Counted from the first letter of the stretch, positions 15,369-24,045 are shown. The stretch is DNA of 28,924 nt from an uncultured Lachnospiraceae bacterium (GCA_910588285.1 CAJUQB010000061.1:1-28924); one strand, 5' to 3'. Notes: a model not told the origin generated them from the sequence alone. Program-made: numbers and translations.

Positions 15369-16889
15369 ATGAAGAAAGTGTTATCTTTTGTGAGAGAACA
15401 TCATATGATAGAGGAGAGCGACCATATATTGGCCGCAGTGTCCGGCGGAGGAGATTCTGTCTGCCTTCTGCTGATGCTTCAAAGGCTTGGGGAGGCCATT
15501 CCCATGAGGCTTTCCGTCATCCATGTGGAGCATGGTATCCGGGGGGAGGCCAGCAGGGCGGACGCGGACTTTGTACGCCGGCTCTGCCAGGAGCGGGGAA
15601 TCCCGTGCTTTGTGTATGAATGCGATGCCATTGCCTATGCCAGGGATCATGGCATGGGCCTGGAGGAAGGGGCAAGAGCCCTTCGGTATGAGCTGTTTGA
15701 GACCTGCCGCAGAGAACAGAAGGCGGACAAGATTGCGGTTGCCCACAATCAAAACGATTGTGCCGAGACTGTGCTGTTCCATATGGCCCGGGGCACAGGG
15801 CTCCGCGGCCTTCAGGGGATTCCACCGGCCCGGGGAAATATCATCCGCCCCCTGCTGTGTATGGAGCGCAGGGAGATTGAGGATTATTTGCAGGCCCAGG
15901 GACAGGGGTATTGTACGGATGCCACAAACCAGGAGCTTGTATACAGCAGAAATAAGCTGCGCCATCAGGCGCTGCCTGTGCTTGAGGAGATCAATCCAAA
16001 AGCAGTGGGGCACATCTGCCAGGCAGCCGGCAGCGTGGCGGAGGTATGGGGGCTCTTGGAACAGCTGGTGCAGGAGGCCAGGCAGCGCTGGATTAGGATG
16101 GGGGGTGCGGGGAATCGCCGGGAGGCCGGATACTTCCTGGAGGAGGGCATTGTGCAGGAGCCTCCGCTGGTCCGGCGCACATTGGTGATGGAACTGCTGG
16201 GGGAATGCGGCGGCAGCAGGAAGGATCTGACGGGCATCCATGTGGCCCAGGTGCTGGGGCTTTTGGATCATCAGGTGGGACGCCGGATCAGCCTGCCTTA
16301 CGGAATGCAGGCGTACCGCACCTATGGAGGTATAGAGCTCTGGCAGACCGGGTGCAGCACAGAGGCGGGGGCAGACGGGTGCAGCCCAGAGCCGGGAGCA
16401 GGCGGGTGCGGGACAGAGCCGGGGCCAGGCGGGGCCAGTATAGAGGCGGGGCCTGGAGGAAGGGGCACTGCGTGGGAACCAGGCGGAAGGGGCATTGCGC
16501 TGGAGCCGGGACAGAGCCGGGAGCTTCGCGCGTACGGCCTTTCCATTTCTGCCAGGCTGCTGGAAAAAAAGGCAGATTTACAAGAAATTCCCAAAAAGAA
16601 GTATACGAAATGGTTTGATTATGATAAAATAAAGATTGGCCTTTTACTGAGGAATCCGCAGCCGGAGGATTATCTGGTTATTGACAGCCAGGGCAGAACC
16701 CAGAGCCTGAAGAAATATTTTGTCAATGCGAAGGTTCCGGTCAGGCAGCGGGGAGAGCAGCTGGTGCTGGCAGACGGGTCCCATGTCCTCTGGGCGGTGG
16801 GGGGCCGTATCAGCGAGGCGTACAAGGTAACGGGCGCTACAACACGTATTTTGGAAGTAAATGCAGTAGGAATAGAGGAATGCAGATGA
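15369..16889 (+). CDS. tilS: tRNA(Ile)-lysidine synthase with repeat insertion
   Basis: A 506-residue TilS, the ATP-dependent enzyme that converts C34 of tRNA-Ile(CAU) to lysidine. The PP-loop is SGGGDS (residues 25-30). HVEHGIRGEASRADADFV, AHNQNDCAETVLFHMARGTGLRGLQGI and RPLLCMERREIEDYL are TilS signatures. The C-terminal TilS domain (about residues 400-500) is present with KYFVNAKVPVRQRG. Residues 329-382 are a low-complexity insert of six 9-residue units (CSPEPGAGG-like) not found in B. subtilis TilS (472 residues). It starts 4 bases after spoIIE and is followed by hpt, as in Bacillus. Confidence 0.93.
   Translation: MKKVLSFVREHHMIEESDHILAAVSGGGDSVCLLLMLQRLGEAIPMRLSVIHVEHGIRGEASRADADFVRRLCQERGIPCFVYECDAIAYARDHGMGLEEGARALRYELFETCRREQKADKIAVAHNQNDCAETVLFHMARGTGLRGLQGIPPARGNIIRPLLCMERREIEDYLQAQGQGYCTDATNQELVYSRNKLRHQALPVLEEINPKAVGHICQAAGSVAEVWGLLEQLVQEARQRWIRMGGAGNRREAGYFLEEGIVQEPPLVRRTLVMELLGECGGSRKDLTGIHVAQVLGLLDHQVGRRISLPYGMQAYRTYGGIELWQTGCSTEAGADGCSPEPGAGGCGTEPGPGGASIEAGPGGRGTAWEPGGRGIALEPGQSRELRAYGLSISARLLEKKADLQEIPKKKYTKWFDYDKIKIGLLLRNPQPEDYLVIDSQGRTQSLKKYFVNAKVPVRQRGEQLVLADGSHVLWAVGGRISEAYKVTGATTRILEVNAVGIEECR
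16353..16514 (+). repeat. six 27-bp tandem repeats inside tilS
   Basis: Six degenerate in-frame units of exactly 27 bp start at 16353, 16380, 16407, 16434, 16461 and 16488. The first three (tgcagcacagaggcggg.., tgcagcccagagccggg.., tgcgggacagagccggg..) are most alike. They encode CSTEAGADG, CSPEPGAGG, CGTEPGPGG, ASIEAGPGG, RGTAWEPGG and RGIALEPGQ. They lie between the central and C-terminal TilS domains, so they probably form a flexible loop. Confidence 0.88.
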
Positions 16890-16904
16890 GCGGAGGGAAA
16901 GTAC

Positions 16905-17432
16905 ATGAGTGAGAAGATCAGAGTTATGATTTCGGAAGAAGAGGTGGAGAAGAGAGTACGTGAGATGGGAGCAGTCATCAGCCAGGACTATGAGGGCCGG
17001 GATATTCGGCTGGTCTGTGTGCTGAAGGGCGGCGTATTTTTTACCTGTGAGCTGGCGAAGCGCATTACCGTCCCGGTATCCTTTGATTTTATGTCCGTGT
17101 CCAGCTATGGGAATGATACCAAATCCAGCGGTGTGGTGAAGATTGTGAAGGATTTGGATGAAAGCATTGAAAATAAAGACGTTCTTGTCGTTGAAGATAT
17201 TATTGATTCCGGCCGGACGCTGAGCTATCTTTTGGAGAATCTTAAGAGCAGAAAGCCCCGGAGCCTGAAGCTGTGTACCCTGCTGGACAAACCGGACCGG
17301 AGGGTGACAGAGGTACAGGTGGATTATACCGGATTTGAGATCCCGGATGCCTTTGTGGTGGGCTATGGCCTGGACTATGCCCAGAAGTACCGCAATCTGC
17401 CGTATATCGGGATCGTGGAACTGGATGGATGA
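16905..17432 (+). CDS. hpt: hypoxanthine phosphoribosyltransferase
   Basis: A 175-residue type I phosphoribosyltransferase of usual length. The PRPP loop is VLVVEDIIDSGRT (Glu97, Asp98, Asp101), VLKGGVFFTCEL is the early conserved loop, and DFMSVSSYG the flexible active-site loop. FVVGYGLDYAQKYRNLPYIG is the C-terminal HGPRT signature. It salvages hypoxanthine and guanine to IMP and GMP. agcggagggaa precedes the ATG. It lies between tilS and ftsH, a conserved Firmicute arrangement, with a 13-bp gap before ftsH. Confidence 0.95.
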   Translation: MSEKIRVMISEEEVEKRVREMGAVISQDYEGRDIRLVCVLKGGVFFTCELAKRITVPVSFDFMSVSSYGNDTKSSGVVKIVKDLDESIENKDVLVVEDIIDSGRTLSYLLENLKSRKPRSLKLCTLLDKPDRRVTEVQVDYTGFEIPDAFVVGYGLDYAQKYRNLPYIGIVELDG

Positions 17433-17445
17433 AAGGAGTTAAAAA

Positions 17446-19266
17446 GTGAGCAGACATAATCGAGCATTCGGGATATATATTTTCCTGATTATTTTGGTGG
17501 CAGTATTTCTGATTCTGCGGACCACCGGCACTGCTTGGCAAAGCGGCCAGTCCTATACAGAGGTGGCGCTGGAGAAGGATCTGAAGGAGGGCAAGGTGGC
17601 CGCTGTTTTCATTGAACCCAACCATGAGGTTCCCAGCGGAGAGGTGCAGGTGACCATGTCGGACGGCAAGGACATGCGGCTGTATACTGCTGACGTCAAT
17701 GAGGTGGTGAGGATCCTTCGGGAGAATAATTTCAAGGATTACCGCCAGGCGGATGTGCCAGGGGAGAACTGGCTCATATCATTGCTGCCCATGCTGCTGG
17801 TATTTGGCGTGGTTTTTATTTTCTATATCATGATGACCAGCCAGGCCCAGGCCAACACCGGCGGGGCGAAGATGATGAATTTTGGCAAGAGCCGGGCCAA
17901 GATGACCACAGAGGAGAACAAAAAGATCAGCTTTGGCAATGTGGCGGGACTGCGGGAGGAGAAGGAGGATCTGGAGGAGATCGTGGATTTCCTGAAGTAT
18001 CCCCGGAAGTATACGAAGCTGGGGGCAAGAATCCCCAAGGGCGTGCTCCTGGTAGGACCGCCCGGAACCGGCAAGACCCTGCTTGCCAAAGCCGTGGCTG
18101 GGGAGGCGGGTGTCCCGTTTTTCAGCATATCCGGCTCTGATTTCGTAGAGATGTTCGTAGGTGTGGGTGCCTCCCGTGTGCGGGATCTTTTTGAGGACGC
18201 CAAGAGAAATGCGCCCTGTATTGTATTTATTGATGAGATTGACGCCGTGGCAAGACGGCGCGGCACCGGTATGGGCGGCGGCCATGATGAGCGGGAGCAG
18301 ACCCTCAACCAGCTGCTGGTGGAGATGGACGGCTTTGGTGTGAATGAAGGGATTATTGTGATGGCGGCTACCAACCGTGTGGATATCCTGGATCCGGCCA
18401 TCATGCGGCCGGGGCGCTTTGACCGGAAGGTCCATGTGGGACGCCCGGATGTGGGCGGCCGGGAGGAGATCCTGAAGGTACACGCCAAAAATAAGCCTCT
18501 GGGGGACGATGTAGACTTAAAGCAGGTGGCCCAGACTACGGCGGGCTTTACCGGGGCAGACCTGGAGAACCTGCTGAACGAAGCGGCGATTCTGGCAGCC
18601 AAGGAGGACCGGGTCTATGTGGAGCAGGGGGACATCAAGCGTTCCTTTGTGAAGGTGGGCCTGGGAGCAGAGAAAAAGAGCCGGATTATCAGCGATAAGG
18701 AGAAGCGCATCACCGCTTACCATGAGGCCGGTCATGCGATTCTGTTCCATCTGCTGCCGGATGTGGGGCCGGTGTACTCTGTATCCATTATTCCCACCGG
18801 CGCAGGGGCAGCAGGCTATACCATGCCCCTTCCGGAAAAGGATGAGATGTTTCATACCAAGGGGCGGATGCTCCAGGAGATCGTTGTGGGCCTGGGGGGC
18901 CGTGTGGCGGAGGAATTGATATTTGACGATATCACCACCGGCGCATCCCAGGATATCAAGCAGTCCACTGCCATTGCCAAGGCCATGGTGACCAAGTATG
19001 GCATGTCGGAGAATGTGGGATTGATCAACTATGACAGCGAGGATGACGAGGTGTTCATCGGGCGGGATCTGGCCCATGCCAGAGGCTATGGCGAGAATGT
19101 GGCTGCCAAGATTGACGCTGAGATCAAGCACATTATTGACGACTGCTATGGGAGAGCAAGAACCATGCTCCATGAGAACGAGGGGATTCTTCACAGCTGC
19201 GCGGCCCTTCTCCTGGAAAAGGAAAAGATCGGCAGAGAAGAATTTGAAGCCCTGTTCCAGGGGTAA
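17446..19266 (+). CDS. ftsH: ATP-dependent zinc metalloprotease FtsH
   Basis: A 606-residue membrane AAA+ protease, GTG start with gaaaggag upstream. Two membrane helices (about residues 8-25 and 107-128) flank an extracytoplasmic domain. Walker A GPPGTGKT is at residues 204-211, Walker B is CIVFIDEIDA, and the second region of homology runs to RPGRFDR. The zinc site HEAGH is at 426-430, with the downstream Asp in TTGASQDIKQ. FtsH degrades misfolded membrane proteins and regulators, and in Bacillus affects sporulation via Spo0E-type phosphatases. It is the last gene of the conserved block. Confidence 0.97.
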   Translation: MSRHNRAFGIYIFLIILVAVFLILRTTGTAWQSGQSYTEVALEKDLKEGKVAAVFIEPNHEVPSGEVQVTMSDGKDMRLYTADVNEVVRILRENNFKDYRQADVPGENWLISLLPMLLVFGVVFIFYIMMTSQAQANTGGAKMMNFGKSRAKMTTEENKKISFGNVAGLREEKEDLEEIVDFLKYPRKYTKLGARIPKGVLLVGPPGTGKTLLAKAVAGEAGVPFFSISGSDFVEMFVGVGASRVRDLFEDAKRNAPCIVFIDEIDAVARRRGTGMGGGHDEREQTLNQLLVEMDGFGVNEGIIVMAATNRVDILDPAIMRPGRFDRKVHVGRPDVGGREEILKVHAKNKPLGDDVDLKQVAQTTAGFTGADLENLLNEAAILAAKEDRVYVEQGDIKRSFVKVGLGAEKKSRIISDKEKRITAYHEAGHAILFHLLPDVGPVYSVSIIPTGAGAAGYTMPLPEKDEMFHTKGRMLQEIVVGLGGRVAEELIFDDITTGASQDIKQSTAIAKAMVTKYGMSENVGLINYDSEDDEVFIGRDLAHARGYGENVAAKIDAEIKHIIDDCYGRARTMLHENEGILHSCAALLLEKEKIGREEFEALFQG

Positions 19267-19275
19267 ATTTATCTG

Positions 19276-19316
19276 GTACAGCATTGCAGAATTCACGTAA
19301 TGACGCAATGCTGTAC
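19276..19316. repeat. perfect 12-bp inverted repeat after ftsH
   Basis: GTACAGCATTGC (19276-19287) and its exact complement (19305-19316) enclose 17 bases. It starts 10 bp after the ftsH stop and is well placed to cap the mRNA 3' end, but no T run follows, so it may be an RNA-stabilising stem rather than an intrinsic terminator. Confidence 0.75.
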
Positions 19317-19568
19317 TGGCATCAGGGTCCGCACTGCGGCTGTGACGGCATGGCATTGTGCATGGCATTGTGCTTGGGGTTGTATAAATTGACATACTAT
19401 ATCTGAATAGTGGGAAAATGGTAATGTGTAAGTTGCATAGAATCCTGTGGGAAATTTTTGTAAGTTTGTGCACACTTATTGGGCGGCAGGTGGTATTATA
19501 ATAACTGTAAAAACCCCCAATACATTATATAGTTTTTACTACACCCCATAGTAAAAATACCTTCTCCT
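19317..19568. other. intergenic stretch with small repeats and dyads, no gene
   Basis: No coding sequence is supported. It contains an exact tandem pair of CATGGCATTGTG (19349-19372), a TTGACA at 19389 without a partner, a perfect TATAAT at 19497-19502 without a good -35, and a set of overlapping dyads. TTTTTACTA (19533-19541) pairs perfectly with TAGTAAAAA (19549-19557) across CACCCCA. Its GTTTTTAC core can instead pair with GTAAAAAC at 19507-19514. With the terminator at 19569-19606 this could be a ~100-nt RNA unit or an attenuator-like region; evidence is weak. Confidence 0.4.
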
Positions 19569-19606
19569 AAAAAAGACAGCAGAACGAAAACGGCTGTCTT
19601 TTTTTT
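19569..19606. terminator. bidirectional intrinsic terminator
   Basis: AAAAAAGACAGC (19569-19580) pairs with GCTGTC plus an eight-T run (19593-19606). The A run makes it work on both strands, so it can end plus-strand transcription from the ftsH side and minus-strand transcription of the polymerase-yolD pair. Confidence 0.85.
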
Positions 19607-19635
19607 GTCCAAAATTTGCTGCCATTATCTGTTGA

Positions 19636-19830
19636 CAGCATCCGATACTGTCTCTATCCGGAATATCACTCTGCAGGATCAGAGAAACGCTCTCTATGCG
19701 GAATATCATATCCAGGATCAGAGAAACGCTCTCTATGCGGAATATCATATCCGGGATCAGAGAAATGCTCTCTATGCGGAATATCCTTCCACAGGATCAG
19801 AGAAGCTCTATATCTGTGATATCATCCAGA
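19636..19830. repeat. 39-bp tandem repeats derived from the 3' end of yolD
   Basis: Units of 39 bp start at 19636 (degenerate), 19675, 19714 (identical to the previous), 19753 and, one base late, 19793. The last unit is the 3' end of the yolD-like gene itself: aggatcagagaa, gctct, tat and atatcat are shared with the repeats. The array lies just downstream of the yolD stop (minus strand) and before the terminator, so it would be in the 3' untranslated RNA. There are no spacers, so it is not a CRISPR array. Confidence 0.85.
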
Positions 19831-20213
19831 GGGATCTGGGTGCTGTCCTCCATCACCAGCAGGCGGCGGTGGGGATCCAGCCTGCGGACGGTTCCCCGGA
19901 CAGTCTGATAGGAGCCGCCCTCCTTCCGGAGATCCGGCAGGAAATAGGTGACGGCAACAAGGGGCTGCTCTGCCAGCTTCTCCTGTAGAAAACGGAGCTT
20001 GCGGTCAATGGCAAGGGCTGCGTCCTCAGCAAGAAGCTGCTGCAGGTCTGTCAGCCGTTCTGTCTCCCGGATGGCCGCCCCATGGCCGGTTAAAGCCGCA
20101 AAGGGGGAAAATTGTGCGGCCCGGTCAGAGAGCGGCATTCTGGGATGAGCGTCAGAGCTGTGGTGGGGCAGATGGATAATGTCGTCGTATCGGTGGGTAT
20201 TCTTCAGGCTCAT
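19797..20213 (-). CDS. YolD-like family protein
   Basis: 138 residues. The N-terminus YDDIIHLPHHSSDAHPRMPLSDRAAQFSPFAALTGHGAAIRETERLTD is the YolD-like signature of Firmicutes. A beta-rich C-terminus (GTVRRLDPHRRLLVMEDSTQIPLDDITDIEL) follows. YolD-like proteins are encoded next to Y-family polymerases (as yolD-uvrX in Bacillus) and are thought to be accessory partners in translesion synthesis. Its ATG overlaps the polymerase stop by four bases (ATGA), so the two are translationally coupled and share the LexA-controlled promoter. Confidence 0.88.
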   Translation of the reverse strand: MSLKNTHRYDDIIHLPHHSSDAHPRMPLSDRAAQFSPFAALTGHGAAIRETERLTDLQQLLAEDAALAIDRKLRFLQEKLAEQPLVAVTYFLPDLRKEGGSYQTVRGTVRRLDPHRRLLVMEDSTQIPLDDITDIELL

Positions 20214-21730
20214 TGTGCGCGGTGTCCTCCAATCTGTTGATTCCGCTGGCGGGTTGTGGCGCCCTCCTCCAGGTCAGCGCCCTTTAAAATGGCATTTTTC
20301 CCGAATCTGTGCTTGATGTCCAGCATGGCCAGCTGCAGCTTCTTCTCCCGCTGCAGCCGCTCCTCCTCCTGCTGGAGAATCTCCTCCTGGGCTGTGTAAT
20401 CCGTAAAAAGATCAAGCTGCCGGTACTGGGGCTCCTCCGGGCCGGAGGAGTCCCCTGCAGTGTGATTGGCGCTCAGTGTGATGCGCCGGACAAAGAGGGC
20501 AGGGTTGGCAATGCTGTCATATAGCTCCAGGGCAGCTTTGACAATGATCCGGGCAGAGGAGGTCCTGCGGGACAGATTAACGGACCCGTGGGCAGACTTG
20601 GGCACCCTTCGGCCATAGCGGTCTGTGGTGACCTGGCCCTGGTATGACAGGCGTGTATGGGGATCCGTCAGGTTCTCCCGATCGTAGCCAATGGTCAGTA
20701 CCAGCTGGCTGGCCGTGAGCTCTCTGGCTACCAGATCCAGAGCCAGCGAGTCGGCCATCTCCCGGACAACCCTTCGGGCCTTCTCAAAGGGATAGGGGTG
20801 CTGGAGCACCTGGCCGGAGCCAACGCTGCTGTTCTCCGGCTGATAAGCCTTGATATCGGCCATGGTACAGGGCTCGTATCCCCAGGCATGGTCAATCAGC
20901 AGCTCCGCATTGATGCCAAACAGCCGGTACAGCAGCTCCTCATTGTAAAAATCCTCCGGGCCGCCCAAGGAGCAGCGGGCGATATCGCCCATGGTATAGA
21001 GGCCGTTGGCAGCAAGCTTTTTGGCGTAGCCATGGCCAATCCGCCAAAAATCAGTCAGAGGAGTGTGATCCCACAAAAGCTGCCGGTAGGTGAGCTCATC
21101 AAGCTCGGCAATCCGCATGCCCTCTGCATCAGAATCAATATGCTTGGCAACAATATCCATAGCAACCTTGCAGAGGTAGAGGTTCGTGCCGATGCCGCCG
21201 GCCGCAGGGATGCCGGTGGTATCCTGTACATCCCGGATCATCCGGGCCGCCAGCTGCCGGGGAGTGATGCCGTAGATGCCAAGATAGTGGGTTACGTCCA
21301 GAAAGACCTCGTCAATGGAATATACATGGATGTCCTCCGGGGCAATGTATTTGAGATATATCTGATAGATTCTTGTGCTGTAATCCAGGTAAAGGGCCAT
21401 CCGGGGAGGGGCAGTGATGTAGTCAAGGGCCAGGCCGGGATTGGAGCGGACATCCGGGTCATGGCAGGAGGAGCCGGCCAGGGTATGGCCGGGAGCCGTC
21501 CGGGCACGCTCCTGATTCACCTGCACTACCCTGCGTATCACCTCAAACAGCCGTGCGCGCCCGGAAATGCCATAGGCCTTCAGGGAGGGAGACACTGCCA
21601 GACAGATAGTCTTCTGTGTGCGGCTTAGGTCCGCTACCACCAGGTTGGTGGTAAGGGGATCAAGCCCCTGCTCCACGCATTCCACGGAAGCGTAGAAGGA
21701 TTTTAAATCAATGGCAATATAGGTGTGCAT
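20210..21730 (-). CDS. Y-family DNA polymerase (DinB/UmuC-type)
   Basis: 506 residues from ATG 21730, chosen because aaaggagg precedes it; upstream in-frame codons run through the promoter. The N-terminal catalytic Asp is in YIAIDLKSFYASVEC and the acidic pair in VYSIDEVFLDVT. GIGTNLYLCKVAMDIVAK and the helix-hairpin-helix-like FWRIGHGYAKKLAANGLYTMGDIA match UmuC/ImpB family proteins. The C-terminal little-finger region ends with a charged coiled-coil (QEEERLQREKKLQLAMLDIKHRFG). It copies damaged DNA with low fidelity and is induced by SOS. The length and YolD partner fit Firmicute UvrX/YqjW types. Confidence 0.92.
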   Translation of the reverse strand: MHTYIAIDLKSFYASVECVEQGLDPLTTNLVVADLSRTQKTICLAVSPSLKAYGISGRARLFEVIRRVVQVNQERARTAPGHTLAGSSCHDPDVRSNPGLALDYITAPPRMALYLDYSTRIYQIYLKYIAPEDIHVYSIDEVFLDVTHYLGIYGITPRQLAARMIRDVQDTTGIPAAGGIGTNLYLCKVAMDIVAKHIDSDAEGMRIAELDELTYRQLLWDHTPLTDFWRIGHGYAKKLAANGLYTMGDIARCSLGGPEDFYNEELLYRLFGINAELLIDHAWGYEPCTMADIKAYQPENSSVGSGQVLQHPYPFEKARRVVREMADSLALDLVARELTASQLVLTIGYDRENLTDPHTRLSYQGQVTTDRYGRRVPKSAHGSVNLSRRTSSARIIVKAALELYDSIANPALFVRRITLSANHTAGDSSGPEEPQYRQLDLFTDYTAQEEILQQEEERLQREKKLQLAMLDIKHRFGKNAILKGADLEEGATTRQRNQQIGGHRAQ

Positions 21731-21776
21731 TCCCGAGCCTCCTTTTTGCATTGTAGTATCTGTACTGTTTGCAGAA

Positions 21777-21805
21777 ATTATAGCACAGAAACAGGAAAAA
21801 GTAAA
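21777..21805 (-). promoter_or_regulatory. promoter of the Y-polymerase/yolD operon
   Basis: Read on the minus strand, the -35 is TTTACT (21805-21800) and the -10 is TATAAT (21782-21777), with a 17-bp spacer and TG one base before the -10 (extended -10). The LexA box abuts and overlaps the -35. Confidence 0.75.
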
Positions 21806-21818
21806 GAACGTATGTTCT
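21805..21818. promoter_or_regulatory. LexA (SOS) operator
   Basis: AGAACGTATGTTCT fits the Gram-positive LexA core GAAC-N4-GTTC with a full dyad. It overlaps the -35 of the polymerase promoter, so LexA would block RNA polymerase until DNA damage. Confidence 0.88.
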
Positions 21819-21909
21819 GAATAAAAGCTTTGCAAATATGCAAAAAATATGATAAAATAGTGCAAAAGATATTTGGCATAATAAAACAAAAATAGGGAGA
21901 GCAGACAAA

Positions 21910-24012
21910 ATGGAAACAGGAACATCAGCAATTTTTGAGATGGACAAAAAACTGGTATATATGATGGGTGTGCGCCCGATTTTGCGGAAGAATGTTTTGT
22001 TCAGCGACGGGACGGAGGATTACCGCAGCCCGTCAGAGCCTAAGACGGGAGATACCGTTACGATTCGGTTCCGGACAGCCAGGAACAATGTGGACAGCGT
22101 ATGGCTGTGTATGAAGGATCAGACCATTTCTATGGAATTGGAGACTCAGGAGGAGAGCTTTGACTATTATGCCTGCCGGATTCCGGTGGGAGAGGACAAT
22201 ATTCAATATTATTTTAAGATTACCACAGGTTTTTTGGTGTGTTATTACGACAGACGCGGGGTATCCCGGGATATAAGGCCGGAATATGCATTTCAGATTG
22301 TTCCGGGCTTTTCCACGCCGGCGTGGGCAAAGGGCGCCGTAATGTATCAGCTCATGGTGGACCGCTTTTTCAGCGGAGATCTGGAAAATGACGTGTTGGA
22401 CCGGGAGTACAGCTATATTGGGGTATACAGCCAGGCCGTGAAGAACTGGAATAAATACCCTGCGGAGTTTGACGTGGCGGAGTTTTACGGAGGAGACCTC
22501 CAGGGCGTGATCCAGAAGCTGGATTACCTGCAGGAGCTGGGGGTGGAGGCCATCTATTTCAACCCGTTGTTTGTCTCTCCGTCCAGCCACAAATACGATA
22601 TCCAGGATTACGACTATATTGATCCCCATCTGGGGGTTATTGTGGAGGATGAGGGAGAGATTTTGAATGAAGGGGATCAGTGCAATACCCACTCCACACG
22701 CTATATGAACCGCGTCACCAACAAGAAGAATCTTGAGGCCAGCAACCAGCTGTTTATCCATCTGGTGGAGGAGGCTCACAGCAGAGGGATTAAGGTGATT
22801 CTGGACGGTGTGTTCAACCACTGCGGCTCCTTTAATAAATGGCTGGACCGGGAAGGCATTTATGAGGGCAAGGAGGGATATCCGTCAGGGGCCTATATGA
22901 CGGCGGACAGCCCTTACCGGAATTTCTTTCATTTCCATAATGAGCAGGCATGGCCCAACAATGGCTCCTATGACGGCTGGTGGGGACATGATACGCTGCC
23001 GAAGCTGAATTATGAAGGCTCCAGGGAGCTGTATGACTATATCCTTGGAATTGCGCGCAAATGGGTATCGCCTCCCTACAATGCAGACGGCTGGCGTCTG
23101 GATGTGGCTGCGGATCTGGGGCAATCTCCGGAGTTTAACCATAAGTTCTGGCGGGATTTCCGGAGGGTGGTGAAGGAGGCCAATCCGGATGCCCTTGTAC
23201 TGGCAGAGCACTATGGAGATCCGGGGGATTGGCTTTCCGGGGATCAGTGGGATACGGTTATGAATTATGATGCCTTTATGGAGCCCATCACCTGGTTTTT
23301 GACGGGCATGGAAAAGCACAGTGATGAATACCGTGGAGATATGAGGGGGAACTTCAGGAACTTTAAGAATAGCATGGGACATTTTATGACCAGACTGCTG
23401 ACGCCCTCTCTGCAATGCGCCATGAACGAATTATCCAATCATGACCATTCCAGATTCCTGACCAGGACCAACCATAAGGTGGGACGTGCAGCCCAGCTGG
23501 GCTGTGAGGCGGCCAGCCAGGATGTGGACAGGTGCGTGTTTAAGGAGGCCGTTGTGTTCCAGATGACCTGGCCGGGGGCACCTACGGTCTACTATGGAGA
23601 TGAGGCCGGCGTCTGCGGATTTACAGATCCAGATAACCGCAGGACCTATCCCTGGGGCAGGGAGGATCTGGATCTTCTAAGATTCCATAAGGAGATCATA
23701 CGGGTTCACAAGAAATATGAAGCACTCCGCACCGGCTCTGTCAAGTTTCTGGACGGGCAGGACGATGTGATCTGCTATGCCCGCTTTAACCGCAGGGAGC
23801 AGTTTGTGATTATTCTGAATAATGATACGGTGTCCAGGAGCCTGGATTTGTCCCTGTATCCGGCAGGGATTCCCAAAGAGTGCGAGATGGAGCAGGTGAT
23901 CTACACCACCGGGAAGACCTTTTCTACGGTTCCGGTACACTATGAGGTGAAGCAATGGCACCTGCAGATGTTCCTCCCGGGGAGATCTGCCCTGGTATTG
24001 CGGAGGGTGTAA
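21910..24012 (+). CDS. glycoside hydrolase family 13, neopullulanase/cyclomaltodextrinase-like
   Basis: A 700-residue cytoplasmic enzyme without signal peptide. An N-terminal beta-sandwich (about residues 30-140, CBM34-like) precedes a (beta/alpha)8 domain. The GH13 regions are DGVFNHCG (Asp299), DGWRLDVAAD with nucleophile Asp398, LAEHYG with acid/base Glu433, and NHDHSR (510-515, Asp512 stabiliser). A C-terminal beta domain (EQFVIILNNDTVSRSLDLSLYPAG) ends it. It likely cleaves imported malto-oligosaccharides, cyclodextrins or pullulan fragments. A ggagag site precedes the ATG. It is divergent from the SOS operon. Confidence 0.93.
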   Translation: METGTSAIFEMDKKLVYMMGVRPILRKNVLFSDGTEDYRSPSEPKTGDTVTIRFRTARNNVDSVWLCMKDQTISMELETQEESFDYYACRIPVGEDNIQYYFKITTGFLVCYYDRRGVSRDIRPEYAFQIVPGFSTPAWAKGAVMYQLMVDRFFSGDLENDVLDREYSYIGVYSQAVKNWNKYPAEFDVAEFYGGDLQGVIQKLDYLQELGVEAIYFNPLFVSPSSHKYDIQDYDYIDPHLGVIVEDEGEILNEGDQCNTHSTRYMNRVTNKKNLEASNQLFIHLVEEAHSRGIKVILDGVFNHCGSFNKWLDREGIYEGKEGYPSGAYMTADSPYRNFFHFHNEQAWPNNGSYDGWWGHDTLPKLNYEGSRELYDYILGIARKWVSPPYNADGWRLDVAADLGQSPEFNHKFWRDFRRVVKEANPDALVLAEHYGDPGDWLSGDQWDTVMNYDAFMEPITWFLTGMEKHSDEYRGDMRGNFRNFKNSMGHFMTRLLTPSLQCAMNELSNHDHSRFLTRTNHKVGRAAQLGCEAASQDVDRCVFKEAVVFQMTWPGAPTVYYGDEAGVCGFTDPDNRRTYPWGREDLDLLRFHKEIIRVHKKYEALRTGSVKFLDGQDDVICYARFNRREQFVIILNNDTVSRSLDLSLYPAGIPKECEMEQVIYTTGKTFSTVPVHYEVKQWHLQMFLPGRSALVLRRV

Positions 24013-24045
24013 TCCGAGAACGGCGGATGCAGCTTCAGGTGCATT

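Noticed and set aside
19389..19415. TTGACA promoter after ftsH
   Set aside because: No acceptable -10 lies 15-19 bp downstream.
19636..19830. CRISPR array
   Set aside because: Units are contiguous with no spacers, the number is small, and there are no cas genes.
19605..19988. Plus-strand frame encoding repeated QDQRNALYAEYHI units
   Set aside because: 39 bp is divisible by three, so any frame of the array stays open. It has no ribosome binding site and runs antisense into yolD.
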